Positions 16,482 through 24,865 of a stretch of DNA of 34,771 bases are shown here, one piece after another. The stretch covers positions 6,657,879 through 6,692,649 of the forward strand of contig NZ_JTIY01000001.1 of assembly GCF_000818175.1 (NCBI RefSeq), given 5' to 3'. Within the stretch, counting starts at the first letter, position 1; every line of letters begins with the position of its first letter. The position numbers and the translations under genes are program-made. The DNA is from Streptomyces sp. AcH 505. Its GTDB lineage: Bacteria > Actinomycetota > Actinomycetes > Streptomycetales > Streptomycetaceae. The notes under the pieces are model-generated. The model had not been told where the DNA came from. It worked only from the letters and a program-made list of their open reading frames with translations, and did no database searches.

Positions 16482-17579
16482 ATGGCACGACGGGTAGTCG
16501 TCATCGGCGGCGGTGTCATGGGGTCGTCAGCGGCCTGGCACCTCGCCGCACGGGGTGACCGGGTCACCCTCCTGGAACAGTTCCGGCCGGGCCACGACCG
16601 GGGCAGCTCGCACGGCAGCTCCCGGATCTTCCGCATCGCCTACGCGGACCCGTTCTACGTCTCGCTCGCGGTACGGGCGCTGCCGCTGTGGCAGCGGCTC
16701 GAAGAGGAGACGGGGACGTCCGTACTGTCCCTCACCGGCTGCGTCGACCACGGTCCCGAGCAGGCGACCTCGGCGCTGCGCGACGTGCTCACCCTGGCCG
16801 GCCGGCCGAGCGAGACACTGAGCCCGGAGGCCGCGGCCGAGCGCTGGCCCGGCATCCGGGCCGACTCGACGGCGCTCTTCCACCCGGAGGCGGGACGGCT
16901 GAACGCGGACGCGGCCGTGGCGGCGCTCCAGCGGGCCGCCGAGCTGAAGGGCGCCGAGATCCGGCACGGCGTACGCGTCACCTCGCTGACCCACCGCGGC
17001 GGCGGTGTGGAATTGGTCACCGACCAGCAGGAGACATTCGCGGCGGACGCCGTCGTGTGCGCCGTGGGCGGCTGGGCACCGGCCACCCTGGGACCCGTCG
17101 TACCGGGCCTGCCGCCGATGCGCGTCACGCAGGAGCAGCCGCTGCACTTCCCGGCGGCCGACGCGCTCGACTGGCCGAGCTTCATCCACCACGAGGGCGC
17201 GGGCCTGACCGTCGGCGGCGGTGTCTACGGACTGGGTAGTGTGGACGGTGTCAAAGCCGGATTCCACGGGGTGGGGCCCGTCGTCGACCCGGACCACCGG
17301 GACCGTACCGTCGACCCCGCGGCGCGCGAGCGCCTGGCGGAGTACGCGGCGAAGTGGCTGCCCGGGGTGGACGCCACCGCGCCGGCCGCCACCACCTGTC
17401 TCTACACCACCACCCCCGACCACGACTTCGTCATCGACCGGGCGGGTCCCGTCACCGTGCTCGCCGGCTTCTCGGGACACGGCTTCAAATTCGGCTCGGT
17501 CATCGGCGAACTCGCCGCAGGGCTCGTCCACGGCGAACCCGGCTCCCGCCGGTTCGCCCTCGGCAGGCACAGCGGCTGA
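16482..17579 (+). CDS. MSOX/SolA-type FAD-dependent amine oxidase
   Basis: 365 residues. N-terminal dinucleotide motif 'VVIGGGVMGSSAAWHLAARG', then 'SSHGSSRIFRIAY' typical of monomeric sarcosine oxidase and N-methyltryptophan oxidase. The covalent flavin cysteine of that family is present: 'TTCLYTTTPDHDF' has Cys306, followed by 'AGFSGHGFKFGSVIGE'. Enzymes of this group oxidise secondary or N-methyl amino acids, releasing H2O2. ATG 16482 with GAGAGGAG upstream. It follows the ABC importer by 41 nt, so the imported compound may be its substrate. Natural substrates in sulfur operons are not established. Confidence 0.9.
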   Translation: MARRVVVIGGGVMGSSAAWHLAARGDRVTLLEQFRPGHDRGSSHGSSRIFRIAYADPFYVSLAVRALPLWQRLEEETGTSVLSLTGCVDHGPEQATSALRDVLTLAGRPSETLSPEAAAERWPGIRADSTALFHPEAGRLNADAAVAALQRAAELKGAEIRHGVRVTSLTHRGGGVELVTDQQETFAADAVVCAVGGWAPATLGPVVPGLPPMRVTQEQPLHFPAADALDWPSFIHHEGAGLTVGGGVYGLGSVDGVKAGFHGVGPVVDPDHRDRTVDPAARERLAEYAAKWLPGVDATAPAATTCLYTTTPDHDFVIDRAGPVTVLAGFSGHGFKFGSVIGELAAGLVHGEPGSRRFALGRHSG

Positions 17580-17624
17580 CCTCAGCGCGCAGCCGACCCC
17601 ATCGAACGGAGTGTCACCACAGTC

Positions 17625-18320
17625 ATGGCCACGACCACAGAGCCGCACATTCTCGACAACCCGGCCTGGGCCGCGCTGTCGGGGCCGCACGCCCACCTCG
17701 CCGAGCGCATCGGCTCGGCCGCACGCTACCCCTCCGACGTGTCGCCGTTCGTCGCGGTCGGCGACCCGCGGGAGCCGCACAGCTGGGCCGACCTGGCCGC
17801 GCTGATCGGCCCCGGCGGTACGACCGTGGTCACCGGCGTCGGTGACGTCCCCGACGGCTGGGAGACCCTGGATTCGGTGGCCGGCGTCCAGCTCGTCGCC
17901 ACCGGCCTGCGCACCGAGGCCGACCCGGCGGCGGTACGGCTCGGTCCCGCCGACGTGCCGGACATGCTCGACCTGGTCGACCGCACCCGGCCCGGTCCTT
18001 TCCTGCCCCGCACGATCGTCCTCGGCGCGTACTACGGCATCCGCGAGGACGGCAGGCTCGTCGCGATGGCGGGGGAGCGGCTGCGGCTGCCCGGCTGGAC
18101 CGAGATCAGCGCCGTCTGCACCGACGAGGCGTACCGGGGGCGGGGCCTCGCCGCCCGGCTGATCCGGCACGTCGGCGCCGGGATCGTCGCCCGGGGCGAC
18201 ACGCCGTTCCTGCACACGGCCGCGGGGAACACCAACGCCATCCGGCTCTACGAGGCGCTGGGCTTCACCCAGCGGCGCAACCCGCTGTTCCGTACGGTGC
18301 GGGCCCCGCAGGCCGGGTGA
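17625..18320 (+). CDS. GNAT N-acetyltransferase (FR47-like)
   Basis: 231 residues. The N-terminal half is variable, and the C-terminal GNAT core has 'ISAVCTDEAYRGRGLAARLI' (acetyl-CoA loop RGRGLA) and 'NTNAIRLYEALGF'. In the B. subtilis ytm and yxe organosulfur operons a GNAT enzyme (YtmI/SnaB, YxeL) N-acetylates S-alkylcysteines before the monooxygenase step. Placement here, last in an ABC-importer operon beside LLM monooxygenases, fits that role by analogy only. It starts 45 nt after the oxidase; a strong terminator follows 20 bp after its stop. Confidence 0.86.
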   Translation: MATTTEPHILDNPAWAALSGPHAHLAERIGSAARYPSDVSPFVAVGDPREPHSWADLAALIGPGGTTVVTGVGDVPDGWETLDSVAGVQLVATGLRTEADPAAVRLGPADVPDMLDLVDRTRPGPFLPRTIVLGAYYGIREDGRLVAMAGERLRLPGWTEISAVCTDEAYRGRGLAARLIRHVGAGIVARGDTPFLHTAAGNTNAIRLYEALGFTQRRNPLFRTVRAPQAG

Positions 18321-18339
18321 CAGCCACCCCACACACGAT

Positions 18340-18370
18340 GCGGCGAGGCGCCTGAGCGCCTCGCCGCTTT
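18340..18370. terminator. Bidirectional terminator between convergent operons
   Basis: A perfect 12-bp stem GCGGCGAGGCGC (18340-18351) pairs with GCGCCTCGCCGC (18356-18367), with tetraloop CTGA and a short T-run (18368-18370). It lies between the GNAT stop (18320) and the stop of the second binding protein (18419). The following 40 bp repeat TGTCGTTCTGT twice (18370-18400). Confidence 0.9.
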
Positions 18371-18418
18371 GTCGTTCTGTTGATCTGTCGTTCTGTCGCT
18401 ATGCCGTGCGGAGCCGGC

Positions 18419-19399
18419 TCAGAAGGTGGCCGGCGGGTTCAGCTCGGACTTGGCGATGCCGGTGCCGGGCACGCCCCACTTCTTGAAGATCTTGGCGTAG
18501 TCGCCGTCGGCGATCAGCTTGTTGACGGCGTCGGTCAGGGCCTGGGCGACGGGGGAGCCCTTCTTCGTGACGAAGCCGACCGGGGTCGTGCTGACCTCGC
18601 CGAGGAACTTGGTCCCCGGCAGCCGCTTCTGGTCGTACTTGACCCCCAGCGTCGGACCGAAGTAGATGTCCACCTTGCCGTTGGCGAGCCCCAGGAAGAT
18701 AGGCGCGGTGTCGGCGAAGTACGTCACCTTGTACGGCTTCTTGCCGGCCGCGGCGCACTTGGGCGCGCCGGTGGTGAGGATCTGCTGGAAGGTCGAGCCG
18801 GAGCTGGTCGCGATGTTCAGCCCGCACACGTCGGTGACGCTGGTCGCCTTGTCGATGTCCGCGTCCTTGGAGCCGAGGAAGGCCTGCCCGTCGCTGAGGT
18901 ACGTGGCGAAGTCCACGACCTTCTCGCGGTCCTTGGTCACCCCGAAGTTGTCCTGGCCCACGTCGTACTTGCCGTTCTGCACACCGGGGATGACGGTGGG
19001 GAACGTGCCGTACCCCACCTTCCAGGTGATGCCGAGCACCTTGGCGACGGCGTTGCGCAGATCCACGTCGAGGCCGATGTCCTTGCCGTCCACCTGACCG
19101 CCGTGCGGCAGGTTGTTGGTCCCCGGCACGAGTGTGGTGCCCAGGGAGAGCGTGCCGCTCTCGCGGACGGCGGCCGGCAGTTTCGCGCTCAGCGCCGGGT
19201 CGGCCTTGATCGCCGAGACGACGTCCTCCTTCGGCACCGGCACATCGGCCGGCGCGCCGGCCTTCACGTCGGCCGCGGGCGAGCTGCCCGGGTCGGACGA
19301 GTCGCCGCAGGCGGCGAGCAGGGCGAGGGCGGCGGCCCCGGCGACGGTGGTGGCGGCGAGGCGCGGGACACGGCGGGCGAGCAGTCTTTCGGTGGTCAC
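18419..19399 (-). CDS. ABC transporter substrate-binding lipoprotein (system 2)
   Basis: 326 residues. Signal peptide with lipobox LAAC (Cys31), acidic linker, then SBP_bac_3 fold: 'SGTLSLGTTLVPGTNNLPHGGQ', 'DIGLDVDLRNAVAKVLGI', 'NGKYDVGQDNFGVTKDREKVVDF', 'VCGLNIATSSGSTFQQIL' and a C-terminal 'ADGDYAKIFKKWGV'. GTG 19399 is preferred to ATG 19426 because AAAGG lies seven bases upstream of it. It is the last gene of the second import operon, 88 nt after the ATPase, and ends at the shared terminator. The substrate is inferred to be amino-acid-like. Confidence 0.9.
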   Translation of the reverse strand: MTTERLLARRVPRLAATTVAGAAALALLAACGDSSDPGSSPAADVKAGAPADVPVPKEDVVSAIKADPALSAKLPAAVRESGTLSLGTTLVPGTNNLPHGGQVDGKDIGLDVDLRNAVAKVLGITWKVGYGTFPTVIPGVQNGKYDVGQDNFGVTKDREKVVDFATYLSDGQAFLGSKDADIDKATSVTDVCGLNIATSSGSTFQQILTTGAPKCAAAGKKPYKVTYFADTAPIFLGLANGKVDIYFGPTLGVKYDQKRLPGTKFLGEVSTTPVGFVTKKGSPVAQALTDAVNKLIADGDYAKIFKKWGVPGTGIAKSELNPPATF

Positions 19400-19487
19400 G
19401 ATGTGCCTTTCGGAGGGTGGTGCCACAGCACAGGGGGTGGTGGCCGACGCGCGGAGCGGCCGACGGGGACGATCGGGGGAGGTGGTG

Positions 19488-20261
19488 TCAGAGGACCGCG
19501 GAGAGGAAGGTGCGGGCCCGCTCGTGCTGCGGGTTGGTCAGCACTTCGGCGGGGGGCCCCGATTCGATGATCCGGCCGCCGTCGAGGAAGACCATCGTGT
19601 CGGCGACCTCCCGCGCGAAGCCCATCTCGTGGGTGACCACGATCATGGTGTTGCCGCTCAGCGCCAGGTCCTTCATCACGGCGAGCACCTCACCGACGAG
19701 TTCCGGGTCGAGGGCGCTCGTCGGCTCGTCGAACAGCAGCAGCCGCGGCTCCATGGCCAGCGCGCGGGCGATGGCCACCCGCTGCTGCTGGCCGCCGGAC
19801 ATCTGCCGGGGGTACGAGTTCTCGCGGCCGGCGAGGCCCACCCGCGCGAGCAGTTCACGGGCCCGCTCGGCGGCCTGCTTCCTGCCGACGCCGCGTACGG
19901 CCACGGGGGCCTCGGTGATGTTCTCCAGCACGGTCATGTGCGGGAAGAGGTTGAACTGCTGGAAGACCATGCCGACGTGCGCGCGCTGCTTGGTGATCGA
20001 CCGCGCCCGCAGCTCGTGCAGCTTGCCGCCGTCGTGCCGGTAGCCGACGATGTCGCCGCCCACCTCGACGAAGCCGGCGTCGGGCCGCTCCAGATGATTG
20101 ACGCAGCGCAGCAGGGTGGACTTGCCGGAGCCCGAGGGGCCCAGCATGACGGTCACTTCCCCTTCGCGTACGTCGAGGTCGATACCGTCCAGGACGGTGT
20201 GCGCGCCGAAACTCTTGCGCAGCCCCCGGATCCTTACGAGGGGTGTCTCGGCCCCGGTCAT
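19488..20261 (-). CDS. Amino-acid-type ABC transporter ATPase (system 2)
   Basis: 257 residues. Walker A 'GPSGSGKST', Q-loop 'MVFQQFNLFPHMT', signature '[15 protein letters not shown]', Walker B '[14 protein letters not shown]' and H-loop 'VVTHEMGFAREV'. ATG 20261 overlaps the permease stop by four bases (ATGA), the same junction as in system 1. The protein is a close paralogue of the ATPase at 14573, pointing to duplication of a permease-ATPase-receptor cassette. It partners the permease at 20258 and the lipoprotein at 18419. Confidence 0.95.
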   Translation of the reverse strand: MTGAETPLVRIRGLRKSFGAHTVLDGIDLDVREGEVTVMLGPSGSGKSTLLRCVNHLERPDAGFVEVGGDIVGYRHDGGKLHELRARSITKQRAHVGMVFQQFNLFPHMTVLENITEAPVAVRGVGRKQAAERARELLARVGLAGRENSYPRQMSGGQQQRVAIARALAMEPRLLLFDEPTSALDPELVGEVLAVMKDLALSGNTMIVVTHEMGFAREVADTMVFLDGGRIIESGPPAEVLTNPQHERARTFLSAVL

Positions 20262-21253
20262 GACAGACCTCCCAGGTCGGCCTTGGTCCGTCCGAAGAGC
20301 GGAATGTTGCCCCGCGCGATCTGCCAGAAGCCGCGGCCCGAACGGCCGCCGCCCTGGCCGCGCTTGCTGCCGCGCGCGTAGTAACGCTCGACGTAGTACT
20401 GGCCGATCGACAGCAGGGTGGTGAGGATGATGTACCAGATGGTGGCGACCAGCAGCAGCGGCATGATCAGGTAGTTCTGGTTGTAGATCAGCTGCGCCGA
20501 GTAGAGCAGGTCCTGCACGGCGATCACGCTGACGATCGAGGTGGCTTTCAGCATGCCGATGAGCATGTTTCCCGAGGCGGGGATGATCGCCGGCATCGCC
20601 TGCGGCAGCACGATCTTGCGGAAGATCCGGCCGCCGCCGAGCCCCAGCGCCTGCGCCGCCTCGGCCTGGCCGTGGTCGACGGCGAGAATTCCGCCCCTGA
20701 CGATCTCGGCGGAGAACGCGGCCACGTCCAGCGTCAGCGCCACATACGCGGCGAGCACACCACTGAACAGGTGCGCGGTCTTGACCGTGACGAACTCGTG
20801 GCCGAAGGGGATGCCCAGCGACAACCGTGGGTAGAGCGAGGCCAGTTCGTACCAGAAGAGCAGCTGCACCAGCGGCGGCACCGACCGGATCAGCCACACG
20901 TAGCCGAAACTCAGGCCCCGCAGCACGGGGTTGGTGGAGAGCCGCATCGCCGCGATGCCGATGCCCAGCAGGTAGCCGCTGACCATGACGGCGGCGGTGA
21001 GCCACAACGTCAGCTCAAGGCCGCGCAGGATCGAGCTGCCCAGGAAGTAGCTCCCCACGACGTCCCACTGGAACCTCTTGTTGGTCACCAGTGTGTTCAC
21101 CAGCATCGCGAACAGCACGAGCAGGACCAGGGCGGAGATCCACTGCCCGGGCCGGCGCAGCGGGACCAGCTTCGCCGCGAGGAGCTGCTGGTCGGTGGGT
21201 TTTTCGGCCAGTGCGGCGGTGGGTTCGCGTTTGAAGGTGTCCGGACTTGCCAT
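20258..21253 (-). CDS. Amino-acid-type ABC transporter permease (system 2)
   Basis: 331 residues from ATG 21253 ('MASPDTFKREP'). Membrane segments near 40-60, 75-110, 120-145, 170-195 and 275-300. The EAA loop is 'RGGILAVDHGQAEAAQALGL' then 'KIVLPQAMPAIIPASGNM'. The open frame reaches 21403, but those 50 residues are Arg/Pro-rich and unlike a permease N-terminus. It is the first structural gene after leader 2 (stop at 21455), divergent from the LLM operon. Together with the ATPase and receptor it forms a complete importer, probably for an organosulfur amino acid handled by the divergent monooxygenases. Confidence 0.92.
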   Translation of the reverse strand: MASPDTFKREPTAALAEKPTDQQLLAAKLVPLRRPGQWISALVLLVLFAMLVNTLVTNKRFQWDVVGSYFLGSSILRGLELTLWLTAAVMVSGYLLGIGIAAMRLSTNPVLRGLSFGYVWLIRSVPPLVQLLFWYELASLYPRLSLGIPFGHEFVTVKTAHLFSGVLAAYVALTLDVAAFSAEIVRGGILAVDHGQAEAAQALGLGGGRIFRKIVLPQAMPAIIPASGNMLIGMLKATSIVSVIAVQDLLYSAQLIYNQNYLIMPLLLVATIWYIILTTLLSIGQYYVERYYARGSKRGQGGGRSGRGFWQIARGNIPLFGRTKADLGGLS

Positions 21254-21381
21254 GTCTCGTGCTTCCCGTCTCGTCGGGTGGCGCGACAGTGCGCAGCGGC
21301 GGGGATGGTGTGGGTACGACCGTGCGCGCCGCGGCGCGTTGCTACGCGTGCGACGTCGGGAGGGCCGGGCAGGAGAAAGCG

Positions 21382-21425
21382 TGCCGTGTGCGTCTTCGGG
21401 CACGGCAGGGTGGGCGCTCGGCGCC
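21382..21425 (-). terminator. Hairpins after leader 2, candidate attenuator
   Basis: Two stems between leader 2 and the permease: GGCGC-TCG-GCGCC (21413-21425), and TGCCGTG (21382-21388) with CACGGCA (21401-21407), loop 12 nt. The remaining bases to the permease start (21254-21381) contain the ribosome site and nothing else I can name. Confidence 0.5.
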
Positions 21426-21454
21426 TGAAGCGGGATGTACGGTGCGGCGGTGGG

Positions 21455-21580
21455 TCAGTGGAGCCGGGAGATGCCCGGACACAGGGCGCTGTTCACGCGC
21501 AGCAGGTCCACATGGCGCCGCGAGACGCGCGACTGGAAGGATCCGGGACAGCGGGTGCGGCCACGCTCGTGCGTATGCAT
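21455..21580 (-). CDS. Leader peptide 2 (HID-type, Cys-containing) of the second ABC operon
   Basis: 41-codon ORF with an excellent ribosome site (GAGGAGG, five bases before ATG 21580). It contains SRRHVDLLRVNSALCP, a near-consensus copy of the leader motif, followed by seven more residues. An extra Cys lies earlier in the peptide. It sits 201 nt upstream of the permease ATG, with hairpins between. It diverges from leader 3 across about 280 bp of regulatory DNA. Attenuation function is inferred. Confidence 0.78.
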   Translation of the reverse strand: MHTHERGRTRCPGSFQSRVSRRHVDLLRVNSALCPGISRLH

Positions 21581-21701
21581 CTCCGCCTCCTCGGTCCGGT
21601 CCGGCTCCGCACGGGAGCACACAGTCAAAATCTCTGGCCAACGGTAACTGCCCGGTGACTTCCAGACAATCCCCGCTCAGGTGATCGTGCTCGCATCGTG
21701 C

Positions 21702-21731
21702 CCGGACGCCGGGGGATTGTGCCGGACGCCG
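21702..21731. promoter_or_regulatory. Direct repeat in the divergent control region
   Basis: CCGGACGCCG occurs at 21702-21711 and again at 21722-21731, exactly 20 bp apart (two helical turns), midway between the divergent leaders 2 and 3. This spacing suits a dimeric regulator that could control both operons. The rest of 21581-21861 gave no clear -35/-10 pair. Confidence 0.4.
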
Positions 21732-21861
21732 ATACGGAGTTACGGTTTGAGCAGGTTATGAGTGTCGGCAGACGGCTCCGGACGGGTGTCCGGACCCTAC
21801 GGGCCGACCGGCAACCCCTCGGCGCTGCGGGGTGCTCCAGTCGAGGGTGGAGGTGACGGCA

Positions 21862-22011
21862 GTGCGAGCAGGATCCGACCGGGCCGTGACCGGCATCTTC
21901 CGCATCCGCGCCGTCGCGATGTTCTCCCGGCGCCACATCGATCTGCAGCGCGTCGCCGGCGCCCTGTGTCCGGCGTACGAGCACGCCGTCGCGCACAGCG
22001 CTCAAGCCTGA
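21862..22011 (+). CDS. Leader peptide 3 (HID-type, Cys-containing) of the LLM operon
   Basis: 49 codons from GTG 21862, which is preceded by GGAGGTGA (21849-21856) at ideal spacing; a shorter 30-codon form from ATG 21919 is possible. The peptide contains SRRHIDLQRVAGALCP and a His/Ala-rich tail. A hairpin follows 18 nt after the stop. It lies 191 nt upstream of the first LLM gene. Attenuation function is inferred. Confidence 0.75.
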   Translation: MRAGSDRAVTGIFRIRAVAMFSRRHIDLQRVAGALCPAYEHAVAHSAQA

Positions 22012-22028
22012 GCCTGAGCCGCACAGCT

Positions 22029-22048
22029 CCCCGCCGAGCGGCGCGGGG
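22029..22048 (+). terminator. Hairpin after leader 3, candidate attenuator
   Basis: CCCCGC (22029-22034) pairs with GCGGGG (22043-22048), loop eight bases. It lies just after the leader stop at 22009-22011. Weaker than the hairpin after leader 1. The remaining gap to 22201 shows no further structure I can support. Confidence 0.45.
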
Positions 22049-22201
22049 CTGAGCCGCGCGCGACCCACGGACGCACAGCGCCTCCCGGATTCCCGTTTTC
22101 GCCGAACTCCGCCCGGACCCGACACCGGTGCGGACGCCCTTCGGCGTGTTCCCGGTCGTCCGGTCACACGAGATTCCCGTTCGAGCAGGAAGCGGTACGC
22201 C

Positions 22202-23407
22202 ATGCCCCGATCACCCTCAGCCCTCCATCTGGCCGTCGCACTCGACGGTGCGGGCTGGCATCCCGCGGCCTGGCGGGAGCCGGCCGCCCGGCCGGGCGAA
22301 CTGTTCACCGCGCGCTACTGGGCCGATCTCGTCACCGAGGCCGAGCAGGGCCTGCTGGACCTCGTGACCATCGAGGACGCACTGAGCCTCCAGTCCACCG
22401 ACCTGGACGGCCTCGACGGAAGGACCGACCAGGTACGGGGGCGGCTCGACGCGGTACTGATCGCCGCCCGGATCGCACCGCTGACCCGGCACATCGGCCT
22501 GGTGCCGACCACGGTGGTGACCCACACCGAGCCGTTCCACGTGTCCAAGGCGATCGCCACCGTCGACTTCGTCAGCGGCGGCCGCGCCGGCGTCCGGGTG
22601 AAGGTGTCCGGGCGCGGCGACGAAGCCGCCCACTTCGGCCGCCGTACCGTGCCCCGCCTGCGCGTCGATGAGCTGGACACACCGGCGGGCCGCGCCGCGC
22701 TCAAGGAACTCTTCGACGAGGCCGCCGACTACGTCGAGGTGCTGCGCAGACTCTGGGACAGCTGGGAGGACGACGCGGAGATCCGTGACGCCGCCACCGG
22801 TCGCTTCATCGACCGCGAGAAGTTGCACTACATCGACTTCGAGGGCGACAGGTTCAGCGTCAAGGGACCCTCCATCACCCCGCGCCCGCCGCAGGGCCAG
22901 CCGATCGTGTCGGCCCTGGCACACAGGACCGAGCCGTTCCGGCTGGTCGCCCGCTCGGCCGACCTCGGATTCGTCACCCCGCGCGACACCGCGCACGCCA
23001 CGGAGATCGTCACCGAGATCCGCGAGGCGCAGACCGCCGCCGGGCGGGCCGACGAGACGGTCCACGTCTTCGGCGACCTGGTGGTGTTCATCGACGACGA
23101 CCCGGCGGCCGCCGCCGACCGGAAGGCCGCGCTGGACGAGCGCGCCGGCGCCCCGTACACCAGCGACGCGCGGGTCTTCACCGGTACGCCCGCCCAACTG
23201 GCGGACCTGCTCCAGGACTTGCAGCAGGCGGGACTGACCGGATTCCGGCTGCGGCCCGGCACGCTGCCGCACGACCTGACCGGGATCACCCGCGGGCTCG
23301 TGCCCGAACTCCAGCGCCGTGGCGCGTTCCGCACCGAATACCGGGCGGACACCCTGCGCGGGCTGCTCGGCCTCACCCGTCCCGTCAACCGCTACGCCGA
23401 CGTCTGA
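22202..23407 (+). CDS. LLM-class flavin-dependent monooxygenase (1)
   Basis: 401-residue luciferase-like TIM barrel. Family marks: 'HLAVALDGAGWHPAAWREP' on the first strand, 'LVTIEDAL', 'IGLVPTTVVTHTEPFHVSKAIATVDFVSGGRAGVRV' and the C-terminal 'RGAFRTEYRADTLRGLLGL', the same ending as the NtaA/SnaA-type gene that follows. It should use reduced FMN and O2 to oxygenate a small substrate; sulfur compounds are likely from context. Its closest relatives are the nitrilotriacetate monooxygenase-like group. ATG 22202 follows AGGAAG. It is the first structural gene of the operon preceded by leader 3. Confidence 0.9.
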   Translation: MPRSPSALHLAVALDGAGWHPAAWREPAARPGELFTARYWADLVTEAEQGLLDLVTIEDALSLQSTDLDGLDGRTDQVRGRLDAVLIAARIAPLTRHIGLVPTTVVTHTEPFHVSKAIATVDFVSGGRAGVRVKVSGRGDEAAHFGRRTVPRLRVDELDTPAGRAALKELFDEAADYVEVLRRLWDSWEDDAEIRDAATGRFIDREKLHYIDFEGDRFSVKGPSITPRPPQGQPIVSALAHRTEPFRLVARSADLGFVTPRDTAHATEIVTEIREAQTAAGRADETVHVFGDLVVFIDDDPAAAADRKAALDERAGAPYTSDARVFTGTPAQLADLLQDLQQAGLTGFRLRPGTLPHDLTGITRGLVPELQRRGAFRTEYRADTLRGLLGLTRPVNRYADV

Positions 23408-23488
23408 GGCCAGGCCACGCCTCGACGAGACACCGCAGTTGAGACGACCGCAGCGCAGACGCCCGCAAAGACGAAGGACGCACCTCGT

Positions 23489-24865
23489 ATGAGCAAGCCC
23501 CTGAAGCAGATCCATCTGGCAGCGCACTTCCCCGGAGTCAACAACACCACCGTCTGGACCGACCCGGCGTCCGGCAGCCAGATCGACTTCAGCTCTTTCG
23601 CCCATCTCGCCCGCACCGCCGAACGCGCCAAGTTCGACTTCCTGTTCCTCGCCGAAGGTCTGCGGCTGCGCGAGCAGAACAACCAGATCTACGACCTGGA
23701 CGTGGTCGGCCGGCCCGACACCTTCACCGTGCTGAGCGCGCTCGCCGCCGTCACGGACAAGCTCGGCCTGGCCGGCACCATCAACTCCACCTTCAACGAA
23801 CCGTACGACGTGGCACGGCAGTTCGCGTCCCTGGACCATCTGTCGGCCGGCCGCGCCGCGTGGAACGTCGTCACCTCCTGGGACGAGTTCACCGGGCAGA
23901 ACTTCCGCCGCGGCGGCTATCTGGCCCAGGAGGACCGCTACGAGCGTGCCCGGCAGTTCCTCGCCGCCACCTGGGAGCTGTTCGACTCCTGGCAGGGTGA
24001 CGAGATCGTCGCCGACAAGGAGTCCGGGACCTTCCTGAAGAACCCGGCGCCGGGCCGATTCGACCACCACGTCAGCCAGTTCGACATCAGCGGTCACTTC
24101 GACGTCCCGCGCAGCCCGCAGGGCCGGCCGGTGATCTTCCAGGCGGGGGACTCCGAGGAGGGCCGGGAGTTCGCCGCCGCCGGCGCCGACGCCATCTTCA
24201 CCCGGCACGGCACCCTGGAGGACGGCCGGGCGTTCTACGCCGACGTCAAACGGCGCCTCGCCCGCTACGGCCGCTCGCCCGACGACCTGAAGATCCTGCC
24301 CGGTGTCACCTACGTGCTCGGTGACACCGACGCCGAGGCGCGGGAGCGCGCGGACGTCGTCCGCCACCAGCAGGTCAGCGGGCAGACCGCGATCAAGTTC
24401 CTGGAACAGCTCTGGAACCGCGACCTCAGCTCCTACGACCCCGACGGGCCGCTGCCCGCCATCGACCCGCTGGTCGGCGAGAACACCGTCGCACGCGGCC
24501 GGGCCAGTGTCCGGATGCACCGCGACCCGCTCGCCACGGCGGCGCAGTGGCGCGCCCTGGCCGAGGAGAAGAAGCTCTCGATCCGCGAGCTGATCATCGA
24601 GGTGACCGGCCGGCAGTCGTTCATCGGCAGCCCCGCCACGGTCGCCGACGCGCTCGACGAGTTCGTGCAGACCGACGCGGGCGACGGCTTCATCCTCGTA
24701 CCGCACCTGGTCCCCGGCGGCCTCGACGAGTTCGCCGACACGGTCGTACCGCTGCTCCAGGAGCGCGGGGTGTTCCGCACCGAGTACGAGGGCGACACCC
24801 TGCGCGACCACCTCGGGCTCGGGGAACTGCGCGCCGGGGACGCCGACAGGAGGGCGGCCTCGTGA
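23489..24865 (+). CDS. NtaA/SnaA/DszA-family flavin monooxygenase (2)
   Basis: 458 residues, the typical length of the family. Signature 'AAWNVVTSW' near residue 130 and 'FDFLFLAEGL', 'GTINSTFNEPYDVARQFASLDHLS', 'RPVIFQAGDSEEGREFAA'. This family includes DszA (sulfone cleavage), NtaA and B. subtilis YtnJ/CmoJ and YxeK, which act on N-acetyl S-alkylcysteines or S-(2-succino)cysteine. It needs FMNH2 from a separate reductase, encoded downstream at 27096. Its stop overlaps the next GTG by four bases. An organosulfur substrate is inferred. Confidence 0.93.
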   Translation: MSKPLKQIHLAAHFPGVNNTTVWTDPASGSQIDFSSFAHLARTAERAKFDFLFLAEGLRLREQNNQIYDLDVVGRPDTFTVLSALAAVTDKLGLAGTINSTFNEPYDVARQFASLDHLSAGRAAWNVVTSWDEFTGQNFRRGGYLAQEDRYERARQFLAATWELFDSWQGDEIVADKESGTFLKNPAPGRFDHHVSQFDISGHFDVPRSPQGRPVIFQAGDSEEGREFAAAGADAIFTRHGTLEDGRAFYADVKRRLARYGRSPDDLKILPGVTYVLGDTDAEARERADVVRHQQVSGQTAIKFLEQLWNRDLSSYDPDGPLPAIDPLVGENTVARGRASVRMHRDPLATAAQWRALAEEKKLSIRELIIEVTGRQSFIGSPATVADALDEFVQTDAGDGFILVPHLVPGGLDEFADTVVPLLQERGVFRTEYEGDTLRDHLGLGELRAGDADRRAAS

